Positions 1-7,941 of a DNA stretch of 23,851 bases are shown here, one piece after another (within the stretch, counting starts at the first letter, position 1; the number at the start of each line of letters is the position of its first letter). Source of the DNA: DATELY01 sp035276085 (GTDB lineage Bacteria; Pseudomonadota; Gammaproteobacteria; Steroidobacterales; Steroidobacteraceae); contig DATELY010000251.1 of NCBI GenBank assembly GCA_035276085.1, positions 1 through 23,851 of the forward strand. Reading direction: 5' to 3'. The notes beneath the pieces are model-generated. The model was not told the DNA's origin. It made no database searches and worked only from the letters and a program-made list of their open reading frames with translations. Both the position numbers and the translations under genes were made by a program.

Positions 1-8
1 GTGAACGT

Positions 9-140
9 CAATTCGGCGAGAGGAAATGGCGAAACGGCGTAATGGCGTCAGAAATCACGCGCTTGACGCCATCTCGCCATGACGCCCTCACGCCATTTGC
101 GGGCTGACGAACGTACGCGAATTTCTAACTCACCACACTA
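9..140 (-). repeat. Palindromic ~130-bp repeat, copy A
   Basis: Read on the minus strand this begins TAGTGTGGTGAG and matches 4970-5101 on the plus strand along almost its whole length with scattered mismatches and 1-nt gaps. It contains a hairpin of perfect 9-bp arms, ATGGCGTCA at 42-50 and TGACGCCAT at 64-72, extended outward by further ATGGCG/CGCCAT octamer-like modules. It starts 11 bases beyond the amidase stop codon, so it may act as a transcription-terminating or mRNA-stabilising 3' structure. A non-autonomous mobile repeat (MITE or REP type) is the alternative. No coding potential was seen. Confidence 0.8.
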
Positions 141-151
141 GCGGCCCTCGA

Positions 152-2482
152 CTACCACGTCTTCTTCACCGGACCGAAGGCCGGTGGCGGCTGACGATGG
201 TGGGTCGCAGCCTCGTAGGCCGTCCCGATCCTGATGAGCGTGGGCTCTTCACCCTGTCCGGCGAAGAACGTGATCGAGATCGGCAGCGGATGAGCCAGCT
301 GCGTCTTCTTCGTGCCCGGTGCGAGCACGGAGATGTAATCCGACTTGTCTTCATTCAGCGCGTATTGCGGCTCGTACACCACATCCGTCATGCCGGCCGG
401 AATGACCACGCGCGGAATCTGGAAGAACGGCGTGATGCCATCCAGGCTGATGGAGCCGACGTTCGGCCCCTGGATCTTTGGCGTGGGCACCGTGTTCTCC
501 GGATGCACGAAAGCATCGATATGGTTTTCGTACATCACGCGTAGCAGCGCCAGCCGCGCGATGTGGCTGCGCGCCAGTCGGTCGCTCTTGCCTTCTGCAC
601 CGTGGCCGTTGAACGCAATCCAATTCTCGGCACCCGCGCGCGACTCGTCTTCACGGAACCTGGCATTCGCAACCCAGGCTGCCCAGTTCTTGATGCGGGC
701 GTCGCCACGTTCGACCAGATAGCGATCGATGTCGAAGCTCACATCGCCGCAGAGCGAGGAATTGCAGGGCACGGCACCGAAGGTTGCGAAGTTGGTGATG
801 TTGACTGCGCTCGTGAGCGGCGCCTGGCGCTTGCTCAGCTTCAGCAGATAGTCGTACGACGTCACGTCGTACCCTGGGACCGCGAACACGAGCTCGCCCT
901 TGCTGTTCTTGCGCGCGAAGATCTCGGGCATCAGGCGCGGCAACAGCTCGGCGAGTGCGTCGGAGAACGTGTAGCTCAGATTCGGTACGGCAGGGTCATC
1001 CGGATAGTCCGGTGTCGTGGTCTCTACCAACGCGGCACCGAGGCGATCGCGCAGCACCGACTTGATCTCGCGATCGATCTGATCGGAGATGGCTGCGTGG
1101 TTGAGCGTCTTCTTCACCATGTGCTCGCGCAGGATGGCGATGCGCAGGCCTGTGAGCGGCTTGGCGTCCTTCACCGTCGCGTCGCTCACGACGAAGCTCG
1201 CGTAAGGCTGTCCTGGAACCAGCGCCTTCGGTACGGCAGTGAATGGATCGCGCGGGTCGTAGTAGCCGGTGACCGGATCTTTGATGGCATCGAACACGCG
1301 TACGGTGTCGCCGAGCGTGCGCGCATGAATGCCGGCGCGATCGTTGAACCATTGATTGCCGATGCCGCCGTTGTCCGGCATCAGTCCCTTGGTGGTGAGC
1401 AGCATGGCAATGCCGCTGCGGGAAGCGGGGCCTTGGCACGACGCGCCGGACTGCTCGCAGATGCCGATCATCGCGAGGTTGGCGCTGATCGCGACGCCCG
1501 AGCCGCCGCTCGATCCGCGCGATACGCGAGTCGTGTCGTAGGGATTGCACGCCTGCCCCGCCCATGCGCCCATCGCCTGGCCGCCCGACACGAGGTTGGT
1601 CTTCGGCTTCGAAGTGCCACCGGGATCGCCTGGGCCGCCGTTGAATTCGTGTGCCACCGACTTCGCATAGACGATCGCGCCCTTCGCACGCAGCTGTGCG
1701 ACGACCGTGGAGTCGAACGGCGGAGCATCCATCGCAAAGTTGACATCGCTGTTGGACGTCGTGCGCATGTCCTTCGTGTCGTAGGGATCCTTGACGATGG
1801 TCGTGATGCAGTACATCGGCAGCGTTTTCAGATCGGGATTCGCACCGTACTGCGCATCCAGTTCCGCGGCGCGCTCGAGCGCGTCGGGCTGTTGTCGGAA
1901 TTTTTCGCACGTCGGGGGCGCGTCTGCGGGAAGCGGGCCGGTCGAGGGATGCGCGTCGAACTTGCCCTTGCAGGTGACGGAGCGTTCGCCGCGGAGGTTC
2001 AGCGTCTCGAGCGCGTTGAGCTGGCCCGCGTTCGGCAGGCCGACGCGCATGCCCATCTGCGCGAACACGCTCGGGTCGGAGACGGTGCGTTCCATGCGGC
2101 CGTAGTCGAGCGGCAGTCCCTGGTACGCGTTCAAGTCGGGAAAGATCGTGGCGGCTTTGACGGTCCGTGTCGGAAACGTGAGCGGCGTGCCCGCACGCAC
2201 ATAGCCCTTTGCAGCAGCGATCTTCGCACCATCCGCGGTGACGAGCGCCGTACACACGCCGTTGTACGCCCTGGCACGCGCGATGTACGCCTCGACGATG
2301 CCCTTGCAGGTGATCTGGCCCGACTGGATTGCTGCGTGCGTGCTCTCGATCGTCGCTTCTTCCACCTGAAACGACGCAGCCTTCGAGCTGGGTGCGGCGC
2401 AAGCCATGCAGGTCACCGCGCTTGCGATGGCGAGCGTGTCGCGCAGCGCATACGCCAGAGCAGAAAAATGCCGTCCTCTCAC
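152..2482 (-). CDS. Exported amidase-signature hydrolase, oversized
   Basis: Serine hydrolase of the amidase signature family, expected to cleave an amide or related carbonyl bond; the substrate cannot be told. The GTG start at 2482 is chosen because GGAGG lies 8 bases upstream and it gives a plausible signal peptide (hydrophobic stretch ending near AAPSSKAA). The open frame continues upstream to 2725 in arginine-rich, non-protein-like sequence, and an internal ATG at 2407 is possible. The predicted 776 aa is well above the usual 450-550. The Lys-cisSer-Ser triad is visible: K231 in IVKDPYD, S324 in SRGSSGGSG, and S348 in the divergent motif CEQSGASCQGPAS. S324 and S348 are 24 apart, as in FAAH (S217/S241). 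About 110 extra residues sit between the first helix region and the K231 motif. It is divergent from the kinase at 2753 and followed by palindromic repeat A. Confidence 0.88.
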   Translation of the reverse strand: MRGRHFSALAYALRDTLAIASAVTCMACAAPSSKAASFQVEEATIESTHAAIQSGQITCKGIVEAYIARARAYNGVCTALVTADGAKIAAAKGYVRAGTPLTFPTRTVKAATIFPDLNAYQGLPLDYGRMERTVSDPSVFAQMGMRVGLPNAGQLNALETLNLRGERSVTCKGKFDAHPSTGPLPADAPPTCEKFRQQPDALERAAELDAQYGANPDLKTLPMYCITTIVKDPYDTKDMRTTSNSDVNFAMDAPPFDSTVVAQLRAKGAIVYAKSVAHEFNGGPGDPGGTSKPKTNLVSGGQAMGAWAGQACNPYDTTRVSRGSSGGSGVAISANLAMIGICEQSGASCQGPASRSGIAMLLTTKGLMPDNGGIGNQWFNDRAGIHARTLGDTVRVFDAIKDPVTGYYDPRDPFTAVPKALVPGQPYASFVVSDATVKDAKPLTGLRIAILREHMVKKTLNHAAISDQIDREIKSVLRDRLGAALVETTTPDYPDDPAVPNLSYTFSDALAELLPRLMPEIFARKNSKGELVFAVPGYDVTSYDYLLKLSKRQAPLTSAVNITNFATFGAVPCNSSLCGDVSFDIDRYLVERGDARIKNWAAWVANARFREDESRAGAENWIAFNGHGAEGKSDRLARSHIARLALLRVMYENHIDAFVHPENTVPTPKIQGPNVGSISLDGITPFFQIPRVVIPAGMTDVVYEPQYALNEDKSDYISVLAPGTKKTQLAHPLPISITFFAGQGEEPTLIRIGTAYEAATHHRQPPPAFGPVKKTW

Positions 2483-2752
2483 GCCCACGTCCTCCAGCAA
2501 AGTCACTGTCCTCTGCCGTAGACGACATGGAAGTGCAGACCCCCACTGCGCAATCGACGCACGCTTCCCGACATAAAATGCACGCCCCCGATTTGTCGTT
2601 TGACGCTGACGGTGCGGTCGCTTAGCCTGCCGCGCCGATGGGATGCGACCTGTAAAGCAGTCATGAATTCGGCGGATTCTGTCAGGCGCTCGGCACGACT
2701 CACGGCTTCGCTCGGGTGCCTTCATCCGCAGTCATAACTAGAACACGAGGCA

Positions 2753-4972
2753 ATGCGCACGAATCCACCGCAGGCGCAGGGGCGATTGATAGCATCGATC
2801 CTCGCGTCTTCCGGCGTGCTGATCGTCGCGGCGTTCGTCGCCGCCCGTTTCGCAAGCGATCCCACACAAGCGGACTATCTCGACGATGTGCACTGGACGA
2901 TCGGCTATCTGGTCGGTGCGCTGCTCGGCTGGATGGGCTACGCGCGCGCCAACGACAAGAATCGTAATGCGCGCCGCTGGTTCGCGCTCGGACTGACGGC
3001 CTCGGCGCTCGGACAGATCAGTTGGGACATTCAGGAGCTGCTGCGCTGGTATCCCTATCCCGCACCATCCGACCTGCTGTTCCTGCTGTTCGGTCCTTGC
3101 TGTGCGTATGGCCTGCTGTGCACGGTCCGCGATCAGCGCGGTCCGCTGACGCTGGACTTCATTCTCGATGTCGCCATGTTCGTGATCGCCATCCTGGCGA
3201 TCACACTCGCGTTGTACCTGCCGCAGGCGCCCGTGGGTCCCGCCGCAGTCGCCGTGTTGGTGGCCTATCCGTGCACCATGTTGATCGCGCCGTGTGTCAT
3301 GTTGGTGATGGCGCCGACCTTGAAGGTCCTGCCGCGACTGACATCGCTCATGTTCCCGCTCGCCTTGCTCGTCAATGCGGCGATGTGGATGCAGTGGATC
3401 TATTTCGCGCAGCAGGATGTGCTGTTGCAGAACACGTGGCTGTACCTCGTGTTTTCCCTTGTGGTCGTCCTGCTTGGATATGGCGCGTACTGCTGGGACG
3501 TCGAGAGCTCCACGGACCCCGCATGGGAGCGACGGTGCGAGGCCATTCTCCGCATGATGCCGCTGGTCGCCGTCAAGGGTGCCGCCATCAGCATCGGCCT
3601 GGCCTGGTGGTTGCCGAACATCTCGCACGGGATTTCCCTCCTGATCTATGCGAGCGCTGCCGTCGTGCTCGCGCTCGCTGTGACGCGGCAGAGTTTGCTG
3701 CTGTTGGAACATGACCGCCGCGTCGCTGCCGAGAAGCAGGTGCGAGAGGGCGAAGAGGCGCGAGCCCGACTGGAGGCTCAGCTGCGTCAATCGCAGAAGC
3801 TGGAGGCGATCGGCACGCTGGCAAGCGGCATTGCCCACGACTTCAACAATCTGCTCAGCGCGATTCTCGGCAACGTCGAGCTGGCGGTCCATGACACCGA
3901 ACCCGCGAGCCCGGCGCGTACCAGCCTGGGAGAGATCCGCAAAGCCGGGCTGCGCGCGCGTGACTTGATCCGGCGCATCGTCGCTTTCGCGCGTCCGCAG
4001 GAAGCCAACACGAGGCCCTTGCAGCTCGCGGCGATCGTAGAAGAGGCACTGCAGCTGGTGCGTGTGACGCTTCCCGCCACGGTGAAGGTCAAGGCCGACC
4101 TGCACATCGAAGCTCCGCCGGTCATGGTCGACAGCGCGCAGATCGAGCAGGTCGTGTTCAATCTCTGCACGAACGCGTACCAGGCCATGCCGAACCATGT
4201 CGGGTGTATCGATGTGTCTCTCAGCGTGCGCGATGTCGATGCGACAGCCGCGGCACCCGACGCGGCCCTGCGTGCGGGGCGCTACGTCTGTCTGCGTGTC
4301 GCGGACACTGGCGTCGGCATGAGCCCGGAAACCGTCCATCGCATCTTCGAGCCGTTCTTCACGACCAAGCCGAGCGGCGAGGGCAGCGGACTGGGCTTGT
4401 CCATCGTGCACGGCATCGTGCGGGCCCATGGCGGGGTCATCAACGTCGAGAGTGCGCCGGGACGTGGAACGTCATTTCACGTCTTCCTGCCCGCTGACAC
4501 GCGAGCACAAGCGCCCGAACCGGCGCCGGAGCCGGTTGCCATGCAGTGCGAACGCGGCGCCGATCAGCACATCCTGTACATCGACGATGAAGAGGCGCTC
4601 GTATTCCTGATGCAGCGCCTGCTGGAGCGTCGTGGTTACCAGGTGTCCGGGTTTACCGATCCAGCGGCCGCGATGGAGGTGTTCATGGCGGACGATGCTC
4701 GCTTCGATCTGGTGATCACCGATCAATCGATGCCGGGCCGCAGCGGCACCGACCTGGCGCGGCAGATGCTGGCGGCTCGTCCGGGCACACGCATCGTGCT
4801 CGTTTCCGGTTACTTGCGGCCCGAGCAGATCGAGGCAGCCAAGTCGATCGGTATCCAGGAAGTCGTGCTCAAGCCGAATACGGTCGATGAGCTCGTCGCG
4901 ACCGTGCATCGATTGGTCTCGCAGGAAGTGGAGACCTTGAAACTCGAAGCCGCGGAGAATGTGGCTACTTAG
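2753..4972 (+). CDS. Membrane hybrid histidine kinase with C-terminal receiver
   Basis: Sensor kinase of 739 aa. The first ~310 residues hold many hydrophobic helices (roughly 8-10) with no recognised periplasmic domain. A short charged helix (about 315-350) leads to the HisKA phospho-acceptor, H362 in GIAHDFNN. The HATPase domain follows, with N box N474 (FNLCTNAYQAM), G1 D518 (DTGVGM), the FEPFFTT box and G2 GEGSGLGLS. A receiver domain (about 600-725) carries the acidic pair in YIDDEE, phospho-acceptor D657 (VITDQSMPG) and the late lysine in VLKP. There is no HPt or DNA-binding output, so it probably passes phosphate to a partner encoded elsewhere. The ATG has only a weak GAGG close by. 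Its signal is unknown; the divergent amidase is the only nearby candidate target. The TAG stop coincides with the first bases of repeat copy B. Confidence 0.93.
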   Translation: MRTNPPQAQGRLIASILASSGVLIVAAFVAARFASDPTQADYLDDVHWTIGYLVGALLGWMGYARANDKNRNARRWFALGLTASALGQISWDIQELLRWYPYPAPSDLLFLLFGPCCAYGLLCTVRDQRGPLTLDFILDVAMFVIAILAITLALYLPQAPVGPAAVAVLVAYPCTMLIAPCVMLVMAPTLKVLPRLTSLMFPLALLVNAAMWMQWIYFAQQDVLLQNTWLYLVFSLVVVLLGYGAYCWDVESSTDPAWERRCEAILRMMPLVAVKGAAISIGLAWWLPNISHGISLLIYASAAVVLALAVTRQSLLLLEHDRRVAAEKQVREGEEARARLEAQLRQSQKLEAIGTLASGIAHDFNNLLSAILGNVELAVHDTEPASPARTSLGEIRKAGLRARDLIRRIVAFARPQEANTRPLQLAAIVEEALQLVRVTLPATVKVKADLHIEAPPVMVDSAQIEQVVFNLCTNAYQAMPNHVGCIDVSLSVRDVDATAAAPDAALRAGRYVCLRVADTGVGMSPETVHRIFEPFFTTKPSGEGSGLGLSIVHGIVRAHGGVINVESAPGRGTSFHVFLPADTRAQAPEPAPEPVAMQCERGADQHILYIDDEEALVFLMQRLLERRGYQVSGFTDPAAAMEVFMADDARFDLVITDQSMPGRSGTDLARQMLAARPGTRIVLVSGYLRPEQIEAAKSIGIQEVVLKPNTVDELVATVHRLVSQEVETLKLEAAENVAT

Positions 4973-5101
4973 TGTGGTGAGGTAGAAATCCGCGTACGTT
5001 GGTCAGCAGGCAATGGCGTGAGGACGTCATGGCGAGATGGCGTCAGCACGTGATTCTGACGCATCACGCCATCACGCCATTGCCTCTCGCCGCACTAATT
5101 C
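4970..5101 (+). repeat. Palindromic ~130-bp repeat, copy B
   Basis: Inverted partner of the repeat at 9-140. Outer arms are perfect over 13 bp: GGCAATGGCGTGA at 5009-5021 and TCACGCCATTGCC at 5072-5084. An inner hairpin pairs GCGTCAG (5040-5046) with CTGACGC (5056-5062). Between them run octamer-like units of the form ATGGCGTG/ATGGCGAG. The first three bases are the kinase stop codon, and the repeat ends about 30 bases before the start of the metallopeptidase, so it forms both the kinase 3' end and most of the space available for the next promoter. Confidence 0.8.
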
Positions 5102-5130
5102 AGGACACCAGCGCCCATCGCGGAGTAGAT

Positions 5131-7155
5131 ATGCGAATCAGACTCCTGTCAGGAATGTACTGCGTCATGCTCGCCGCATCCCCCGTTTATGGCGAGCAAG
5201 GCGTAGGGACACCCGCGAGCGATGCAGCCCGGCATGGGCGCTTGTCCCGAGTGGACTTCAACCGGCGCGCGGCGGAATTGTTCCTGCCGCTGTTCTGGCG
5301 CAACGATGCAAACGGCAATGGCAATCTCGAGCCGGGCGAGCTGGCGATTCTGGTGGGCTATCCAAATTCCGATCGCCACATCTGGCTCGAACGCTCGGGC
5401 GGTTTCACGGCTGCGTTCGACACCGCATACGGTCAGATGCTGCAGTCCGATCAACCCGTGAAGGACCCAGCGGAACGCACGCGCCGCCGTCTCGTGGTCG
5501 AGGAACTGGCGCAAGGACGACCCACGCTGGTGGAAACCGATCTGTCGCAATCGACGGCGGCTGAGAAGAACATGGTCGAGCATCTGATGACGGCGGCACG
5601 TTTGATCGAGCGGATCTACGCCCGCCAGAAAGGCGTGTTCGGCCTGGATGTGAAGATTCCGGCGGAAGACACTGCAAGTCGCGCGCTGTTTCATCGCAAT
5701 CAATCGCCGTTCTGCGAAGCACCGAAGACAGAGAATCAAAAGGCGTGTAACGCCCTGCGCACTCCGCCGGCACGCGCCGTCGGGCTGTATCCCGCAAAGA
5801 TTCAGGGCGACTCGAAATTCTGCGATGCCTTGGCGGCGGCACCGAATTCAGCCGAGCTCATGGGACATTTCAGCGTCGTCGCGGACGGCGGGCAGCCCGG
5901 CAGCTATCGCGCGGTCCCGTATTCGCAGGCCTATGAAGCCGACATGGAAGCGGTAGCGACGGAGTTGGCGGCAGCAGCATCCGGACTGGGCAATGACGAG
6001 GCGGCATTGAAGCACTACCTGCTGACGACCGCGACGTCGTTCCGCACGAACGATTGGGAGCCGGCGAACGTTGCGTGGGTCGCGATGAATGCACACAACA
6101 GCAAGTGGTACGTGCGCATCGCGCCGGACGAGGTGTACTACGAGCCCTGCGCATGGAAAGCCGGCTTCGCGTTGCAGCTCGCGCGCATCAACCGCGAATC
6201 CATCGAATGGCAACGCAAGCTCGATCCGCTCAAGAATGAAATGGAGCGCACGCTGGCGGCCATGGCGAAGAAGCCGTATCAGGCGCGGCAGGTGAACTTC
6301 AAAGTGCCGGACTTCATCGACGTCGTGTTGAATGCGGCCGATCAGCGCAACGCGCACGGCGCAACCATCGGCCAGTCGCTGCCGAACTGGGGACCGACCG
6401 CCGATCGCGGCGGGCGTACGGTGGCTATGACGAACCTCTATACCGATGCGGACAGCCGCGCCACCGCGACGAAACAGATGTCAGCGCTGTTCTGCAAATC
6501 GACGAACGCGTGGGCCACGACGGGTCGACAGGAATCACTGATCGCGTCGCTGCTGCACGAGGTCGCCCACAACCTCGGCCCTGCGCACGAATATAAAGTG
6601 AATGGCAAGGAAGACAGCGCCGTGTTCGGCGGCCCGATGGCGTCGACGCTCGAAGAGCTGAAGGCGCAGACCTCTTCGATGTACCTCGTGGATTGGCTCG
6701 CGGGCAAAGGGCTGTTCACACCCGCGGACGTGAAGAAGATTCAGCTGCGCGATGTGGCCTGGATGTTCGGTCACATCTCGCGCGGAATGTATGGGGCGGA
6801 TGGCACACCGAAGAACTACAGCCAGCTCTCGGCCATGCAGCTCGGGTCGTTCGTGCGTGCCGGCGCGATTACCTGGAAAGCAGATGAAGTCGCGGCGAAC
6901 GGTTCGGATCGTGGCTGTCTGAACGTCGACTTCAACGCACTCGGCGATGCGGTCAAGACGCTGGAGACCACGGTGTTGGAGATCAAGGCGTCCGGGGACA
7001 AAGCGCGTGCGGAGCAGATGAAAGCGGATTTCGTCGACAGCAAAGGCGATTTCAGCGCGCTGCGCGCTGCGATCACCGAACGCTGGTTGCGCGCGCCCAA
7101 GGCGAGCTTCGTCTACAGCGTGAATCTGGGCTCCGAGTTCCCTCCTCCGCGATAG
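5131..7155 (+). CDS. Exported HExxH zinc metallopeptidase (M49-like gluzincin) with EF-hand
   Basis: Predicted secreted zinc peptidase, 674 aa. The ATG at 5131 is preceded by GGAG with 5-base spacing and opens a clear signal peptide (MRIRLLSGMYCVMLAASPVYG); an in-frame extension back to 4999 lies in the palindromic repeat and is rejected. A canonical 12-residue EF-hand loop runs from D59 to E70 (Asp, Asn, Asn, Asn, Glu, Glu at positions 1, 3, 5, 7, 9, 12), so calcium may stabilise or regulate it. The zinc site is H476-E477-x-x-H480 (LLHEVAHNLGP), and E508/E509 in STLEELKAQ are the likely third ligand, resembling the EECRAE segment of dipeptidyl peptidase III. M49 enzymes normally have HExxGH, so membership is an analogy rather than a firm assignment. 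The substrate is unknown. The EF-hand protein just downstream is convergent. Confidence 0.8.
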   Translation: MRIRLLSGMYCVMLAASPVYGEQGVGTPASDAARHGRLSRVDFNRRAAELFLPLFWRNDANGNGNLEPGELAILVGYPNSDRHIWLERSGGFTAAFDTAYGQMLQSDQPVKDPAERTRRRLVVEELAQGRPTLVETDLSQSTAAEKNMVEHLMTAARLIERIYARQKGVFGLDVKIPAEDTASRALFHRNQSPFCEAPKTENQKACNALRTPPARAVGLYPAKIQGDSKFCDALAAAPNSAELMGHFSVVADGGQPGSYRAVPYSQAYEADMEAVATELAAAASGLGNDEAALKHYLLTTATSFRTNDWEPANVAWVAMNAHNSKWYVRIAPDEVYYEPCAWKAGFALQLARINRESIEWQRKLDPLKNEMERTLAAMAKKPYQARQVNFKVPDFIDVVLNAADQRNAHGATIGQSLPNWGPTADRGGRTVAMTNLYTDADSRATATKQMSALFCKSTNAWATTGRQESLIASLLHEVAHNLGPAHEYKVNGKEDSAVFGGPMASTLEELKAQTSSMYLVDWLAGKGLFTPADVKKIQLRDVAWMFGHISRGMYGADGTPKNYSQLSAMQLGSFVRAGAITWKADEVAANGSDRGCLNVDFNALGDAVKTLETTVLEIKASGDKARAEQMKADFVDSKGDFSALRAAITERWLRAPKASFVYSVNLGSEFPPPR

Positions 7156-7165
7156 CGGGGCGTTT

Positions 7166-7186
7166 GAGTGGGCATTCGCCCGACTC
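7166..7186. terminator. Hairpin between convergent genes
   Basis: GAGTGGGC and GCCCGACTC pair around a 4-base loop (ATTC) with one bulged base, 10 bases after the metallopeptidase stop. There is no convincing T run on either strand. It could serve both converging transcripts together with the REP-like palindrome that follows. Confidence 0.4.
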
Positions 7187-7190
7187 AGGA

Positions 7191-7232
7191 GCCCCCATCC
7201 TGTCCTTCCCCCGCTTCGCAGGGGAAGGGACG
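7191..7232. repeat. REP-like palindrome R1 (TGCGAAGCG family)
   Basis: GTCCTTCCCC and GGGGAAGGGAC can pair, with one bulge, across the core CGCTTCGCA. The same core recurs at 9679-9718, 9780-9819, 19245-19337, 19366-19406 and 23691-23710. The left part, GCCCCCATCCTGTCCTTC, is repeated exactly, inverted, at 19320-19337. It sits between two convergent genes. Confidence 0.75.
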
Positions 7233-7263
7233 CCCACTCGGCGTCATACCGTGCAATCGCAAG

Positions 7264-7791
7264 CTACTCTTCGCTCTTCGCCGTCATGGCCTTCTCTTTC
7301 TCATGTCCCGCTTTCCACTCTTTGGCGGACAGACTGCCATCCTTGTTCGTGTCGAACTTCGCGAACTTCATCTGCGTGCCGGACGCGAATTCGTTCAACG
7401 TCAGCGCGTTGTCGCCGTCGGTATCCATCTCCTTGATCATCTCGGCGGCAGACATGCGATGTTCCTTCGTGTCCGCGGCGGCGCCCGAGCCTTCGCTCTT
7501 GGTCCCAGCGGTCTTGGCAGCATCGCTTTTCATCTCATCGGCCTTCATCGCCTGGTGAGCGGCATCCAGCTCGGCAGCCGTCACTTTGCCGTCCTTGTTT
7601 ACATCGGCCTGCGTGAACATCTTCTGTGCCCATGCAGTGTGCTCTGCCGTGGAAACTTTGCCGTCCTTGTTGGTATCCATCATGGCCATGCCATGATCTT
7701 CGTGGTGCATCCCTTCACCTGCGAACGCAGCCGCCCCGCATCCCAAGCTCGCGAGAGCGATGGCGGCCGTAATCATCGTGTTGGTTTTCAT
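7264..7791 (-). CDS. Periplasmic four-EF-hand protein
   Basis: Calcium-binding protein of 175 aa, calmodulin-like in repeat number but exported. The ATG at 7791 has a strong GGAGG six bases upstream and begins a signal peptide (MKTNTMITAAIALASLGCGAAAFA). Four EF-hand loops follow in order: DTNKDGKVSTAE, DVNKDGKVTAAE, DTDGDNALTLNE and DTNKDGSLSAKE. All keep acidic or Asn ligands and the final Glu. A His/Met-rich stretch (MHHEDHGMAMM) precedes the first loop and might bind another metal. A low-complexity Ala/Lys/Ser linker separates the two pairs of hands. The role could be calcium buffering or regulation of a partner; the convergent metallopeptidase also carries an EF-hand, but a functional link is only a guess. 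Confidence 0.9.
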   Translation of the reverse strand: MKTNTMITAAIALASLGCGAAAFAGEGMHHEDHGMAMMDTNKDGKVSTAEHTAWAQKMFTQADVNKDGKVTAAELDAAHQAMKADEMKSDAAKTAGTKSEGSGAAADTKEHRMSAAEMIKEMDTDGDNALTLNEFASGTQMKFAKFDTNKDGSLSAKEWKAGHEKEKAMTAKSEE

Positions 7792-7941
7792 GAGAACCCT
7801 CCATTGAAGTAACGGCAAGGTAACGCTCGGATCGAAGCCAAGTTCAGGGGTCGACGAGGGGTAATGCTTTTGCTGGCAGATGAACCGCTACATGTTCGGG
7901 TCTATCATCGCGTTCGGTGCATCACTCAGGTTCCATTCAGA

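Noticed and set aside
563..2521. Long plus-strand open frame (652 codons) opposite the amidase
   Set aside because: Its product is Arg/Ala/His-rich without motifs and mirrors the amidase, whose catalytic residues are intact on the other strand. GC-rich codon bias creates such shadows.
4999..5130. N-terminal extension of the metallopeptidase from ATG 4999
   Set aside because: It translates the palindromic repeat, while ATG 5131 has a good ribosome site and signal peptide.
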